A stretch of 64,000 nucleotides of DNA from Komagataella phaffii GS115 (taxonomy: Eukaryota; Ascomycota; Pichiomycetes; Pichiales; Pichiaceae). Below are positions 51,674 through 61,210 of this stretch, in pieces. The DNA lies in contig NC_012963.1 of NCBI RefSeq assembly GCF_000027005.1, forward strand, positions 248,001 through 312,000. The letters are read 5' to 3'. How positions within the stretch are numbered: position 1 is the first letter of the stretch; every line of letters begins with the position of its first letter. The position numbers and the translations under genes were made by a program. Below the pieces are notes generated by a model. It searched no databases. It saw nothing but the letters and a program-made list of their open reading frames with translations, and was not told where the DNA came from.

Positions 51674-52196
51674 TACCACTTTGACAGAGAAGGGAGTTTG
51701 CTTGTGTTGATTGATTTAGTTTACTGAGGTGATCTGGCGTAAACACGACCTTAGGTGCATGCAAGCTGATGCATTGGGAAAAAAGTCCTGAGGTCTGATA
51801 CCAAGAAAAGGGGTAGCGACCCAAGTTGGAATGTAGGGTGCCTAGCACAGGGGGTGGTGCAGCGGGACTAAAAATAGTGGTCTAGAAGGCCCCAAAAAAG
51901 GGCGTCAAAAGGTAATCTGGGCTTAATAAATACTGGTGAGGGGGGGACTCTTTGAAGGAATACATTCTTCTCTCAACAGATCCTCCATAACGTTCAGGCT
52001 GTGACAGAAGTTATGACAGAAGTTGATTATATAATCAACTGATCTCACCTTCTTCGCGTTACAGGTAAGAGCAAAGGGAAGGTGGTGGACGGGCCAAGCT
52101 TAGGTTAGCACTGCTACAGCTTCCTTCTCCTTTTTCTTCCCCACAATATATATATACCTCTATATATATATAAACACCCTTGCTTCCCACTGAGAT
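51674..52196. promoter_or_regulatory. Divergent promoter RGA/FMP40: 20-bp palindrome and TATA
   Basis: 523 bp. It contains a perfect 20-bp palindrome (AGTTGATTATATAATCAACT, 52021-52040), preceded by an 11-bp direct repeat TGACAGAAGTT, a G-rich AGGGGG stretch at about 51937, and TATA-like TATATATATA blocks at 52145-52173 just before the FMP40 ATG. The inner 14 bp of the palindrome is identical to that upstream of CDC27. Confidence 0.5.
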
Positions 52197-54074
52197 ATGC
52201 TTAGGTCGGGATCGTTACACTTCAAACGATTCACATTCACCTTCCTAGTCGCCAGTAGAAGAAATTACAGTTCAATGATCAGACTTGCCGAAAAAAGCAA
52301 AACACAGAGTTTTACCAAGGCCTTTCCTCCAGATGAGCGAGTTCCTGAGCCTTCGATTGCTTGGGACGAAACTAAATGGGATCTCACTCATAAGCCAAGA
52401 CAATTGAAAAGTGGTGCCTTTTCCTGGGTTCTACCAGAGAAAAGAGATCAGTATAAGTTACTCACAGTTAGCCGACCTGCTTTGAATGATCTTGGGTTAC
52501 CTGACTCTGAAGAGCATGACAACGAGTTCTTCCGAATAGTGTCTGGTCAGGCCTACAATGATAATCCAACGGCGCAGGAAAGGGAATATCCAACTCCATA
52601 CAGCCAATGCTACGCGGGGTGGCAATTTGGCAGTTTTGCAGGTCAATTAGGAGATGGCCGCGTTGTTAATTTGTTTGAAATTGACAATCACGACAACACT
52701 TCAAAATATGAAATTCAATTGAAAGGATCCGGGAAAACCCCTTTTAGCCGTTTTGCAGACGGGAAAGCAGTGGTTCGATCTAGTGTTAGAGAGTACGTGA
52801 TCTCTGAATCTCTGCATGCGCTCGGGATACCCACCACCAGAGCTTTAGCGATTGTAACACTTCCTCATACATGGGCCCAGAGATATGCTGCTGAGAATTG
52901 CGCAATTACCACCCGGTTTGCTCCATCCTGGATTCGTATTGGTACTTTCGATTTGTACAGATGGAGAGGAGATCGAAAGGGAATGAGAACTTTGTCAGAT
53001 TTTGTCATTAGTGATGTTTTTGGTGGCAAGGAAGCAGTTCTCAACAACTTTAATAATCAAGAACCGGAGTTTGCGAAAATTGTCAAAGAAGAATGGGACG
53101 AGGAAAAGTTTGGTGAATTTTCTATCTATGATTTGATGTACCTAGAGATTGTCGTAAGAAATGCCAAAACAGTATCCCAATGGCAGGCGTACGGCTTCTT
53201 AAACGGGGTACTAAACACAGACAATACCTCTGTTTTGGGTCTTTCCATCGACTTTGGGCCTTTTGCGATCATGGACAAGTTTGATCCTGATTTTACGTCT
53301 AATAGTGAAGATCACACTTTACGATACAGTCACCGCAACACTCCAGGTGCCGTCTTTTGGAGTTTGACTAGGTTAGGTGAAGATATGGCTGAATTGATTG
53401 GGGCTGGCCCTACGATTCTGAGTGATCCACACTTCACCGAAGAGGGGATCAAAAAAGAATGGGAAAATCAAATAGTGACTCGAGCAACAGCAGTGATTGA
53501 ATTGGCTGCCATTCTATTTGAGCATATTGTTACTAAAGAATACGGACAATTACTAATGAAAAGGCTTGGACTGAGTAGTTATGAGGAGGCCGACGAACAG
53601 TTATTGCTTGACCCTCTGAGGGACATGTTGCAGAAGACTAAGCTGGACTACAACAACTTCTTTGTTCAGTTGCAGGAGGCATATTTAAAGGAGATAGATA
53701 ACGAAGGCATAAGAAGCCTAGCAGAATCGATTACTAAATCGAACGAGGACAATATAGTTGAAGAATTGGAGAAATGGTTGCAGATTTACGTCGAGCGATT
53801 GAATAAACACGGCTATGAGGACGTTGACTTGGAGAGAAGAAACATATCATCTAAAGTGAATCCCCTGTTCCTCCCACGCAACTGGATTTTTGACGAAGTT
53901 ATCCAAAAATTGGCAGACGATCCCAGCGACAACCGTTACTTGAAGAAGCTGGAAAAGATGGCATTTAACCCATTTGATCCTCTCAGATGGGGGCATGACC
54001 TGAAAGATACAGAGGCCAAATGGTTATCTACCAGTGACCAAGTGTCTATGTTACAATGTAGTTGCTCCAGCTGA
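52197..54074 (+). CDS. FMP40: SelO-family protein AMPylase (Fmp40), mitochondrial
   Basis: 625 residues. The first 25 are basic and hydroxylated (mitochondrial presequence), then the SelO pseudokinase fold: GDGRVVNLFEI, YEIQLKGSGKTPFSRFADGK (nucleotide-binding Lys/Arg), RSSVREYVISESLHALGIPTT, YGFLNGVLNTDNTSVLG (catalytic Asn/Asp) and SIDFGPFAIMD (DFG metal site), with FNPFDPLRWG near the end. SelO binds ATP upside down and AMPylates proteins involved in redox homeostasis. The C-terminus is QCSCSS: a Cys three from the end, where animal SelO has selenocysteine. Length and order fit the yeast Fmp40 family. Confidence 0.93.
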   Translation: MLRSGSLHFKRFTFTFLVASRRNYSSMIRLAEKSKTQSFTKAFPPDERVPEPSIAWDETKWDLTHKPRQLKSGAFSWVLPEKRDQYKLLTVSRPALNDLGLPDSEEHDNEFFRIVSGQAYNDNPTAQEREYPTPYSQCYAGWQFGSFAGQLGDGRVVNLFEIDNHDNTSKYEIQLKGSGKTPFSRFADGKAVVRSSVREYVISESLHALGIPTTRALAIVTLPHTWAQRYAAENCAITTRFAPSWIRIGTFDLYRWRGDRKGMRTLSDFVISDVFGGKEAVLNNFNNQEPEFAKIVKEEWDEEKFGEFSIYDLMYLEIVVRNAKTVSQWQAYGFLNGVLNTDNTSVLGLSIDFGPFAIMDKFDPDFTSNSEDHTLRYSHRNTPGAVFWSLTRLGEDMAELIGAGPTILSDPHFTEEGIKKEWENQIVTRATAVIELAAILFEHIVTKEYGQLLMKRLGLSSYEEADEQLLLDPLRDMLQKTKLDYNNFFVQLQEAYLKEIDNEGIRSLAESITKSNEDNIVEELEKWLQIYVERLNKHGYEDVDLERRNISSKVNPLFLPRNWIFDEVIQKLADDPSDNRYLKKLEKMAFNPFDPLRWGHDLKDTEAKWLSTSDQVSMLQCSCSS

Positions 54075-54250
54075 AGCTAAAGCAAGCAATAGAAAGAAGC
54101 CAGTTTAGGTCCGTGTGTACATTGAAAGATCGATTAGTACCATTATATACAGGCGCAAATGTTAAATAATTATGAGTGTGGAAAATAGTTGAAATGGCTC
54201 TGTAAAGAGATCTAATGGAAATAGTGAACTGTTGGGTTGATCTGTTGCCG

Positions 54251-54719
54251 TCATCTAAGCCACACAAAAAAGAACCAAAGCCAGACGAGGAAGAAGAACA
54301 GCAGCCATAACTTCCATGAAATACCTGTTTTCTTAGCCATTACCATCATCCTTTTGAAGGTATTTTTCAGCCGCGTTTGTGTGTTTGTCATTGTGCTATG
54401 TAGGTCGTCAATGTTGAGCTGGGAGTTCTTGATTTCGTCACCCATTCTGGAACCCAGGTTCTTGAGCATCAAGACTTTTTCTGACATTGAACTTAGCTCG
54501 TCCTCATTTTGCGATTCTAACTGGGAGAGCAAACTAGCCTTGTAATCCTTCTTGGATGGAGCATCATCATATGGCGATGCAGATCGTGTTTCGAACAGAG
54601 ACGATCGATTATCTCTTTGATGTAAGTTTGACGAATAGCGACTAAACAAGAGTTAGTAAAGCAAATCAAATCAATCAGAAAAACCAATCTATGTGTTCAT
54701 TGGATACATACCTTGACAT
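54251..54719 (-). CDS. BET1: ER-Golgi v-SNARE Bet1, two exons with 8-nt first exon
   Basis: Complement of join 54251..54641 and 54712..54719, 132 residues. The first exon is only ATGTCAAG; donor GTATGT, TACTAAC (plus 54652-54658) and TTTAG acceptor bound a 70-nt intron. The product starts MSSRYSSNLHQRDNRSSLF, like yeast Bet1, has the Qc-SNARE helix (about 50-110; LGSRMGDEIKNSQLNIDDL, a zero-layer Gln in place) and a single C-terminal anchor (WLLFFFLVWLWFFFVW). Bet1 pairs with Sed5, Bos1 and Sec22/Ykt6 in COPII vesicle fusion. An intron right after the start is also known in S. cerevisiae BET1. Confidence 0.92.
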
Positions 54720-54956
54720 GATCGAAGACGTGTCCTGGCGGTCTATAATGGGACCTGAGGGCAAAGTGTGGATTAGAGAGGGAAAGCAGATGAGCTCGTA
54801 TACTTAGGGTCGTCTCGCGAAAGGTAATCCTTGGATCTTCCTTTGAAGGAACTAAGCGAAGGGGGGACGTAACGTGTCACCCCCTCCCCTGAGCGGTACC
54901 TCCCAGTAGGTGGTGTAGTCTCAATATTCATTTTAGCATTCTTCTTAGTCATCACT

Positions 54957-55757
54957 ATGTCAGCACCCGACTCCCTCAAGAATGTCAAACATGTGATCTT
55001 GATCCTATCAGGAAAAGGAGGCGTGGGAAAGTCGTCTATTACCACACAAACTGCTCTTTCACTGGTTTTAAAAGGTTACAAAGTCGGCGTATTAGACATC
55101 GATCTCACTGGTCCTTCGATCCCAAGAATGTTTGGCCTAGAAGATGCAAAAATACACCAGTCTACCAACGGTTGGGTACCAGCACGGTACAACAAAGATC
55201 TAAGTATCGTTTCACTGGGGTTTTTACTCGGAAGCAAGGATGCCAGTGTAGTCTGGAGAGGACCCAAGAAAACTGCAATGATAAGGCAATTCCTCAAAGA
55301 TGTAACATGGCCGGATTTAGACTATCTACTAATTGACACTCCACCTGGCACTAGTGATGAACATATTGCCATCGCTGAAGAATTACAGTTTGCCAATCCC
55401 GAAGGATGTATCATAGTGACCACCCCACAGCAGATTTCCATAAGTGATGTCAAGAAGGAGATAAATTTCTGCAACAAAGTCAATCTTCGAATTCTGGGGC
55501 TGGTAGAGAACATGAGTGGGTTTATCTGTCCTCATTGTGCCGAATGTACTAATATATTTAGTAGTGAGGGGGGCAAAAACCTGGCGAGCCAGTTGAGTTT
55601 GAAATACTTGGGAGCCATCCCTATTGATCCACTCTTTGTGGAGATGATTGAGACCCAGAAAGACTCATCATTATTGGATAGTTACGAAAATAGTAGGCTG
55701 TATTTGGAGAGTTTCAAACCGATTATAGACGGTGTGCTGGAGGAGATAAGGGAATAA
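54957..55757 (+). CDS. CFD1: Cytosolic Fe-S scaffold P-loop NTPase Cfd1
   Basis: 266 residues of the Nbp35/Mrp deviant-Walker family: P-loop [10 protein letters not shown] (18-27), [31 protein letters not shown] and the [15 protein letters not shown] switch. The C-terminal cluster-binding CPHC (about 197-200) follows NMSGFI; there is no N-terminal four-Cys motif, which separates Cfd1 from Nbp35. Cfd1-Nbp35 assembles and transfers 4Fe-4S clusters to cytosolic and nuclear apoproteins. The start at 54957 gives a short N-terminus as in Cfd1. It is divergent from BET1 (237 bp) and convergent with the next gene; stops are 3 bp apart. Confidence 0.94.
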   Translation: MSAPDSLKNVKHVILILSGKGGVGKSSITTQTALSLVLKGYKVGVLDIDLTGPSIPRMFGLEDAKIHQSTNGWVPARYNKDLSIVSLGFLLGSKDASVVWRGPKKTAMIRQFLKDVTWPDLDYLLIDTPPGTSDEHIAIAEELQFANPEGCIIVTTPQQISISDVKKEINFCNKVNLRILGLVENMSGFICPHCAECTNIFSSEGGKNLASQLSLKYLGAIPIDPLFVEMIETQKDSSLLDSYENSRLYLESFKPIIDGVLEEIRE

Positions 55758-55760
55758 ATA

Positions 55761-56339
55761 TTAGGAAGCTTCATCAATAAACAACTTTTTTAGAGAGCTC
55801 TCAGTCTGTGAGGGTTCGAAATCTGCCAACACCGTATTATCCGTCAACGATAAGGTACTTTCCGACTTTTGTTTCAAGGGAAATCTGAGTTTTGTGGAGA
55901 CTCCCAACTGCCGTTCTAATTGTTCATATTGCTGTAATTTTTCTTTTGTTGTGATCAATTTGTTTTCCTTGCAATACCGGTACAATTTTTCCGAGTTTCG
56001 AAGGTAATGGTCGTTTCCCAGCTGAGACTGAGCTTTATTGAGCCTCCTTATCGTCTCATCTAAACTGCTCTTTGTGATGGTGATACTAAGTATTATGTCA
56101 TCCAAATCTTGCATCAAGGACTTGTCATTGGACACGACAAGCTTATGATTTTTGTGTTTATCACAGGTTTTTGACAATTTGCGGGTCATTGCGATGATAT
56201 CCTGCTGTCTTTCTGTGCTGGCAACGATCTCGTCATTGATGTCTGAAGAAAAGTTCTCAAAAACAGTGCCCAAGTTGTTGTTTAGTTGTGATAGCTCTTC
56301 ACTGAATGAAGGAAGGATCTGGGTAAGAGAAAAATCCAT
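55761..56339 (-). CDS. Unassigned coiled-coil protein
   Basis: 192 residues, nearly all helical: heptad-like segments at about 15-60 (FSEELSQLNNNLGTVFENF), 75-110 (LMQDLDDIILSITITKSSL) and 120-150 (EKLQQYEQLERQLG), then a short disordered tail with SESTLSLTDN and a C-terminal SLKKLFIDEAS. No catalytic motif, zinc site or membrane segment. Such small coiled coils are typical of kinetochore, BLOC-1-like or tethering subunits, but I cannot assign it. Even codon use and an intact frame support a real gene. Its stop is 3 bp from that of CFD1. Confidence 0.65.
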   Translation of the reverse strand: MDFSLTQILPSFSEELSQLNNNLGTVFENFSSDINDEIVASTERQQDIIAMTRKLSKTCDKHKNHKLVVSNDKSLMQDLDDIILSITITKSSLDETIRRLNKAQSQLGNDHYLRNSEKLYRYCKENKLITTKEKLQQYEQLERQLGVSTKLRFPLKQKSESTLSLTDNTVLADFEPSQTESSLKKLFIDEAS

Positions 56340-56871
56340 CTTTGGTAGCAGTAAATCTTGTTTTCAGGTCACTGGTCAATGGATTGAGCTGGCCCAGTGG
56401 ACAAGAGAGAACATCTCAAGTAAATTGACAGCCCGCGCGCAGTGCCCCCGTTAAACAAAGGGCAGTTTTATTACGTAAGCAGAATTGGCCCTTTTTCACG
56501 TTAATAAAGCAAAATGCCCCCCTTGCTTATCGTCCTACTAGTCACACGACAACAATAAAACGGGTATATTACGTAACTACATTGATCCAAGTTCTAGATG
56601 ACGATGATCAGAATTCAAGTTTTAAGACACCGGTGACAGTATTCAAAAATAAAACAAAATCCTTACATACCTCTCTTGCCAGCCTTCCAAACACTACCCT
56701 TTAAACTCCCCTACCCCTTTGATAATTTTTTCAAATTTTTCCAGCAATCACCGTGTTCCGAATTAATACCAGATAGCGTTATCTATTGTCGGTAAAGTTG
56801 AAGCTCGAAATACCGTCGAACTATATTTATTTTTCTCTTCCCTTCCCTGTTCGAACCCAAAACACGTCAAG
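56340..56871. promoter_or_regulatory. Divergent promoter of coiled-coil gene and YEA4, two TTACGTAA sites
   Basis: 532 bp. Two perfect TTACGTAA palindromes (56471-56478 and 56569-56576) lie 98 bp apart. A GC-rich stretch (CCCGCGCGCAG near 56432) and pyrimidine tracts before the YEA4 ATG are also present. No gene or RNA is seen. Confidence 0.5.
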
Positions 56872-57927
56872 ATGATCGATATATCCCCGTTTTTGATGGT
56901 GTTCACCGGATGTTGCGGCAACGTCTTCTCCTTGGAGACCTTGGTGACTAAGACGACCTACAGTGTTGGTACAATGGTAACATTTTGCCAGTTCTTGTAC
57001 GTAGCTCTAGTCTCGTATCTTTTCGTGATGCTCCCAGGAGAAGGAGGCAAAAAGACAGATGATGTGCTGTTGGCAGGCCCCAAAAAGGATTGGTACAGCT
57101 CTTGGCTGCCAGAATCTAAGGTGCCTATGAAACGCTACTACGTGAACATTTTTTTGTTTTTCGTGACAAATGTCTTGAACAACTACGTTTTCGTGTTCAA
57201 CATTGGCATACCCGTCCACGTCGTGTTCAGAAGTAGTAGTGTCACCGTGACCATGTTGATTGGATATTGCTTTTTGGGCAAAACCTACAACGCAAAGCAG
57301 ATTTGGGGTTCTGTGGTGCTATCAATTGGTGTCATTATAACAATGATTGACAACCAAATTGCCCAAAATGAAGCAAAAGGTGTTGAATACACGGGAAATT
57401 TCATTGATTGGTCTGCTATAGACCTACATTACATGTTTGGTATATTTGTGATGACCCTGGCCAACGTTTTAACCTGTGTTATGGCCCTTTATACGGAGAC
57501 TACTTATAAGAAGTACGGAAAGTCAACATGGATGGTGAATCTCTTCTACCAACATGCATTTGCATTGCCATTATTTCTTTTTGTTTCCTTGAATCTGAAA
57601 AGAGAGTTTGAACACTTCACGTCCAACCATGGATCTTTGCTCATCAACTGCCTGACGCAATTCCTCTGTGTTGCAGGTGTTAATAAAACGGCATCTCTTT
57701 ACAATGCTGTAACCCTATCCATCATTCTAATGATCCGAAAGTTGGTGTCTTTGCTGATTAGTTGTTACTTCTTTGACAACTCCTTCAACGCAATGGGATA
57801 TTTTGGAATTTCAATGGTGGTGGTCGGTACCGCTCTGTACACTATGGGAGGCCGAAGCATTTCACCTCCACTTGCAGCAAATTCCGAGAAGCTTGATCTT
57901 GAGAGTAAGGGAAACAATCAGGATTGA
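56872..57927 (+). CDS. YEA4: UDP-GlcNAc transporter Yea4 (SLC35B4-like)
   Basis: 351 residues with about ten hydrophobic helices of the UAA-transporter (drug/metabolite) superfamily. Blocks such as GCCGNVFSLETLV (TM1), LNNYVFVFNIGIPVHVVFRSSS, MLIGYCFLGKTYNAKQIW, and the late LSIILMIRKLVSLLISCYFF and GTALYTMGG match Yea4/SLC35B4. These carry UDP-N-acetylglucosamine into the ER/Golgi lumen, in yeasts for chitin synthesis or N-glycan GlcNAc capping. The lysine/acid-rich tail ends without a classical KKXX. Start fits the family, the first helix beginning at residue 5. Confidence 0.9.
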   Translation: MIDISPFLMVFTGCCGNVFSLETLVTKTTYSVGTMVTFCQFLYVALVSYLFVMLPGEGGKKTDDVLLAGPKKDWYSSWLPESKVPMKRYYVNIFLFFVTNVLNNYVFVFNIGIPVHVVFRSSSVTVTMLIGYCFLGKTYNAKQIWGSVVLSIGVIITMIDNQIAQNEAKGVEYTGNFIDWSAIDLHYMFGIFVMTLANVLTCVMALYTETTYKKYGKSTWMVNLFYQHAFALPLFLFVSLNLKREFEHFTSNHGSLLINCLTQFLCVAGVNKTASLYNAVTLSIILMIRKLVSLLISCYFFDNSFNAMGYFGISMVVVGTALYTMGGRSISPPLAANSEKLDLESKGNNQD

Positions 57928-58286
57928 TATCCCATCCTCTTTTCATAATATCTCAAGGAGCCTACTTTAGCATAATGGTCATTTTTCATAGATAGTAGAC
58001 ATGTGTTTAATCATCGCTCAAAAAGTGCGTAGGAGCATTTAATTCATCTTTCTAAGTAACTAACCCAATCTTTTTATGGATCTAAAATGCTCTTTTCTTC
58101 AATGTGCCGTAACCGTTGACGCAGACCATACACTTACATAATCATCACGACGCTTTCGTACCGCTCGCATCTCGATCTCATTACCTGAAATAGCTAAGCA
58201 TCGATTTCCTTCTCTTCCCGCACCAACTCCGTGCGCTCTGTATACTCCGTCAACACTGCTCTAATTGGTCTCTGAATGCTGGTATC
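57928..58286. other. Intergenic region YEA4/ANY1
   Basis: 359 bp between two genes on the same strand: YEA4 3' end and ANY1 promoter. No motif beyond one ATTGG at 58264 is evident. Confidence 0.4.
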
Positions 58287-59342
58287 ATGGCCTACTTCAC
58301 ACTTCCGGAAGAGTACCTCCCAGACCTGCAAGACGCCGTCAATTTCTTCATTTCATTTGCCCCATTTCTCAGCTATGGCACCACAATTTACGGCATCTCC
58401 CAAAGCCAGTCAAGTACAGGCTTCTCGCTAGATATTTGTGCCACCATGTTGCTCAGCGCAAGTTTGCGAGTGATGTACTACTTCAACGAGAAGTATGAAT
58501 TCACCCTGTTGAGGCAGTGCATCGTCATGCTTATCATCCAGATATTGCTCTTGAGAACGGCCTTGAAGTATAGATCAAACACCTATTCATGTGACAATCT
58601 TGTACAAATGCCCAATTACAACGTGATATTTGTGCATAAAATGCAGGAATTAGTGGCCCAATTATCAGAGAGCCTGATCAACGACTCTGAGGGGATACCA
58701 GAGCGCCTGGATCTGATCTGGAAGGCATGGGTCAGTACTTGGCGCCTCTTTTTTGTTCTCATCATTTATGGCAACTTTGCCAACTTGTTCCTTCTTTTTG
58801 ACGTCAGCTACGCCCGCCCTTTAAACTTTTGGCAGTGGGAGGAACAAGAGACCTATTGGAAGTTCTTAGGTTGTTTTTGGACTACAATAGTTTCCTTAGA
58901 ATTGTTATTATACAAGAATGAACAGTATGGGAACATCATAGGGGCCTTATCTTTATTGATCGAGAGCTTATTGCCTTTGCCCCAGATCCTTATGTTCTAC
59001 AGAGTGAAATCTGTTCGAAATTTCAAGTCCATTTTGCTCCTCAGTTGGCTGGGCGGAGATATGACCAAGATTTCATACCTCGTATTTGGTACAAACCAAG
59101 TCTCTGCATTTTTCATTATTGCTGCCGTGTTTCAAATGAGCTTAAACATCGTCATTACATGCCAGTTTATTCACTACAAAAGAATCGAATACGAGTACTT
59201 TTCAGCGCACACGCTAAACGGTCTAGACGAAGTTGAATTCCCCATAGAAATGGAAATGAGATTAGCTAGAACTCGTTCAATGACGAGCAGTTCGAGTTCG
59301 CACGGAGTCGATGTCAGGACTCGGAGTGGTACCGTCGTGTAG
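58287..59342 (+). CDS. ANY1: PQ-loop membrane protein Any1/Cfs1-like
   Basis: 351 residues with seven predicted helices and two PQ-loop-like repeats: FISFAPFLSYGTTIYGISQSQSSTGFSLDICATML (near 25-60, split across helix 1-2) and LLPLPQILMFYRVKSVRNFKSILLLSWLGGD (near 230-262, the classic PQ pair). Any1/Cfs1 lies in Golgi/endosome membranes and antagonises phospholipid flippases such as Neo1 and Drs2. The C-terminus is Ser/Arg-rich and cytosolic. The repeat spacing and size match the Any1/YMR010W family. Confidence 0.85.
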   Translation: MAYFTLPEEYLPDLQDAVNFFISFAPFLSYGTTIYGISQSQSSTGFSLDICATMLLSASLRVMYYFNEKYEFTLLRQCIVMLIIQILLLRTALKYRSNTYSCDNLVQMPNYNVIFVHKMQELVAQLSESLINDSEGIPERLDLIWKAWVSTWRLFFVLIIYGNFANLFLLFDVSYARPLNFWQWEEQETYWKFLGCFWTTIVSLELLLYKNEQYGNIIGALSLLIESLLPLPQILMFYRVKSVRNFKSILLLSWLGGDMTKISYLVFGTNQVSAFFIIAAVFQMSLNIVITCQFIHYKRIEYEYFSAHTLNGLDEVEFPIEMEMRLARTRSMTSSSSSHGVDVRTRSGTVV

Positions 59343-59359
59343 TTAAAGATTGTCATTTA

Positions 59360-59398
59360 TTCATTCATTTTGTCATTTACTCATTCATTCATTCATTA
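59360..59398 (+). repeat. TCAT microsatellite
   Basis: Interrupted tandem TCAT units in the short 68-bp gap between the convergent ANY1 and WOPR genes. Confidence 0.75.
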
Positions 59399-59410
59399 TT
59401 CTACACTGTG

Positions 59411-59648
59411 TCAACGTTCATTCAAAGTATAACTCGTTGCTGGACTTTGTTCGTCATATCCCTTGTGAGGTCCGATAACCGATAGCCCATTTGATTCTGA
59501 CGAATTTGGACGAAACCAATTGTTAATCCACGAATTGCTACTTCCCATTTTTTGGTCCATGAAATGAGGAACTGGAATTACACCCTGTTGTAATAGAAAG
59601 GATCCATCAAATTTTGGAAGGGATGCTACCGGTTGCTGTTGTTGCTGC

Positions 59649-59680
<32 letters not shown>

Positions 59681-60442
59681 TTGTTGTTGTAGTTGTTGCT
59701 GTTGCAGCTGGGTAGTTGAGTTTACTCCTGTGTTCAAGGAAAGTGGAGTTGATAAAGGTAAAGACATAGATATGTTCATTGGTACCTCTTGGTACTCTAA
59801 CGAGTTACTTCTGACTAAAGAAAGCTCGTCATCAGACGTTGCTCTTCCTCCAAGGGTACTCTCTCTCAAGGCAGTCAATAATGACTCTGAAACAGTGATA
59901 TTGGCCAGATATGGATTGTCAGACGGCCTGTTCAAACGATGGTTCGTTACATCTTCCGGAGTATAATAACTAATCAAGTGCACTGTTTCCCTTTCTTCAT
60001 TAGCACCGGTCTGGAAAGTCAAGGAGAGTGTTTTTTTAATAAGTCCATCCTCTTTGAAGTCATAGGAAGTCACCAATGATCCCACCAACTGCCTGGTATT
60101 TGGATCGGTTACATCCACAGAAGTCTTTCGCCTCTTTCTCCCCTCCTCAGTATCTTCGTCACTTTGCGAGTTTTTGGGGGTATCCTTGTCCAGTTCCCGA
60201 TACAACAAGAACTTTCCAAGGACTCTAGATGGAGACCAGGGGATACCATCGGTCCATCGTTTGATATGAGACCGTTGCTCGACAAAAACAAATACGTTAC
60301 CTGATCGTATTAGCCCATCTCGCTCTCTTTCTCTTGGTCTTCGGGGAAGAAGATTCAAATGGTTATTTAGAGCTGCCTGGATCACGATCAACGCGTCGCC
60401 AGTGGTAGATATGTAGCCCTGATAGGTAGGAGATAGGGCCAT
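59411..60442 (-). CDS. WOPR-domain transcription regulator with polyglutamine tract
   Basis: 343 residues. The N-terminal WOPR domain is bipartite: YQGYISTTGDALIVIQAALN with LIRSGNVFVFVEQRSHIKRW and TDGIPWSPSRVLGKFLLYREL (about 7-85), then LIKKTLSLTF and HLISYYTPEDV (about 133-165) after an acidic, KRRKTS-bearing insert. WOPR proteins (Wor1, Ryp1, Mit1, Gti1/Pac2) bind DNA and control cell-type switching, filamentation and nutrient responses. A Gln run of about twenty follows near residue 255, with Ser/Asn-rich tails around it. Which WOPR paralogue (Mit1/Wor1 type or the YHR177W type) is not clear; the short C-terminus favours a YHR177W/Pac2-like member. Confidence 0.87.
59634..59708 (-). repeat. 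CAG/CAA repeat encoding polyglutamine
   Basis: Mixed CAG and CAA codons on the minus strand encode two Gln blocks split by Leu. The mixture limits slippage compared with pure CAG. It lies inside the WOPR regulator. Confidence 0.9.
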
Positions 60443-61210
60443 TTTTTAGAAGAGGGAGAACTTAGATTGGGGGAGATTGTTTGGCATATTTAAAGTTTCT
60501 GGCCAAGTTGGGGCCTCGCGCAAGCTTACTATGGGCAGAAGGAGAGTGGCTGCTTATTCCGAAGGGCAAGTTGGCGGGGGAATTTCGTGAAACTTTTTCT
60601 TCCTACTCATCAGATGAAGCGTAAATATAAACTCAGGACTAAGTTATGGAGTCGCAGATTGGTGATGTCCTCCAGACCCTTGCAGAAGATGAGATCGTGT
60701 AATTGAAGGAAAAAAAAACGAAATCTTTTCTAAGTAGATTGAAACGTCATGGGGAGACGCTGTCAGAATAGACGGAGAGGGGGTATCACGGAGGGTATCA
60801 CGGAGGGTGACTCGATTGCGCATTTGTTTTTCTGACGTCCAGTGATTGAGAGGAAGTTGCGCGTCCTATTTCCCCACATTCTATTTTGGGGTAGATGCGC
60901 GTCCTTTTTTAGCTAACGGTGTGGCTCTTTCGAGGAAAGAAGTCAATGACCCATCCTATGCGCATATTACAACTAATCTGCGCAACTACCCCTGTTTCTT
61001 CACACAAACTTTTACGCAAGAACAATAATGCGGAGATAAGGTTCTTATACTGTTTTGGCGCTGGAGCTTCACATCAAACTCAATCTCAGACGGTAGTTGC
61101 AAATGCACTATCTAAATGAGAAGAACACCACCATCAGTCAGACGGCCTTCCAATGGCTTAGCCCACTTAATGGGTACTAATATTATTACTGCATTCCTAT
61201 ATATATCCTC
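60443..61210. promoter_or_regulatory. Upstream region of the WOPR gene
   Basis: 768 bp between the WOPR start and the HapX stop. It holds two tandem copies of GGGTATCACGGA (60781-60804) plus a third partial copy, and a direct repeat of TGCGCGTCCT (60858-60867 and 60896-60905). Two short plus-strand frames (60846-61119) overlap these and look like chance. The length fits a complex promoter, as known for WOPR genes. Confidence 0.45.

Noticed and set aside
60846..61119. Two 60-66 codon plus-strand frames upstream of the WOPR gene
   Set aside because: Overlap each other and short repeats; no motif.
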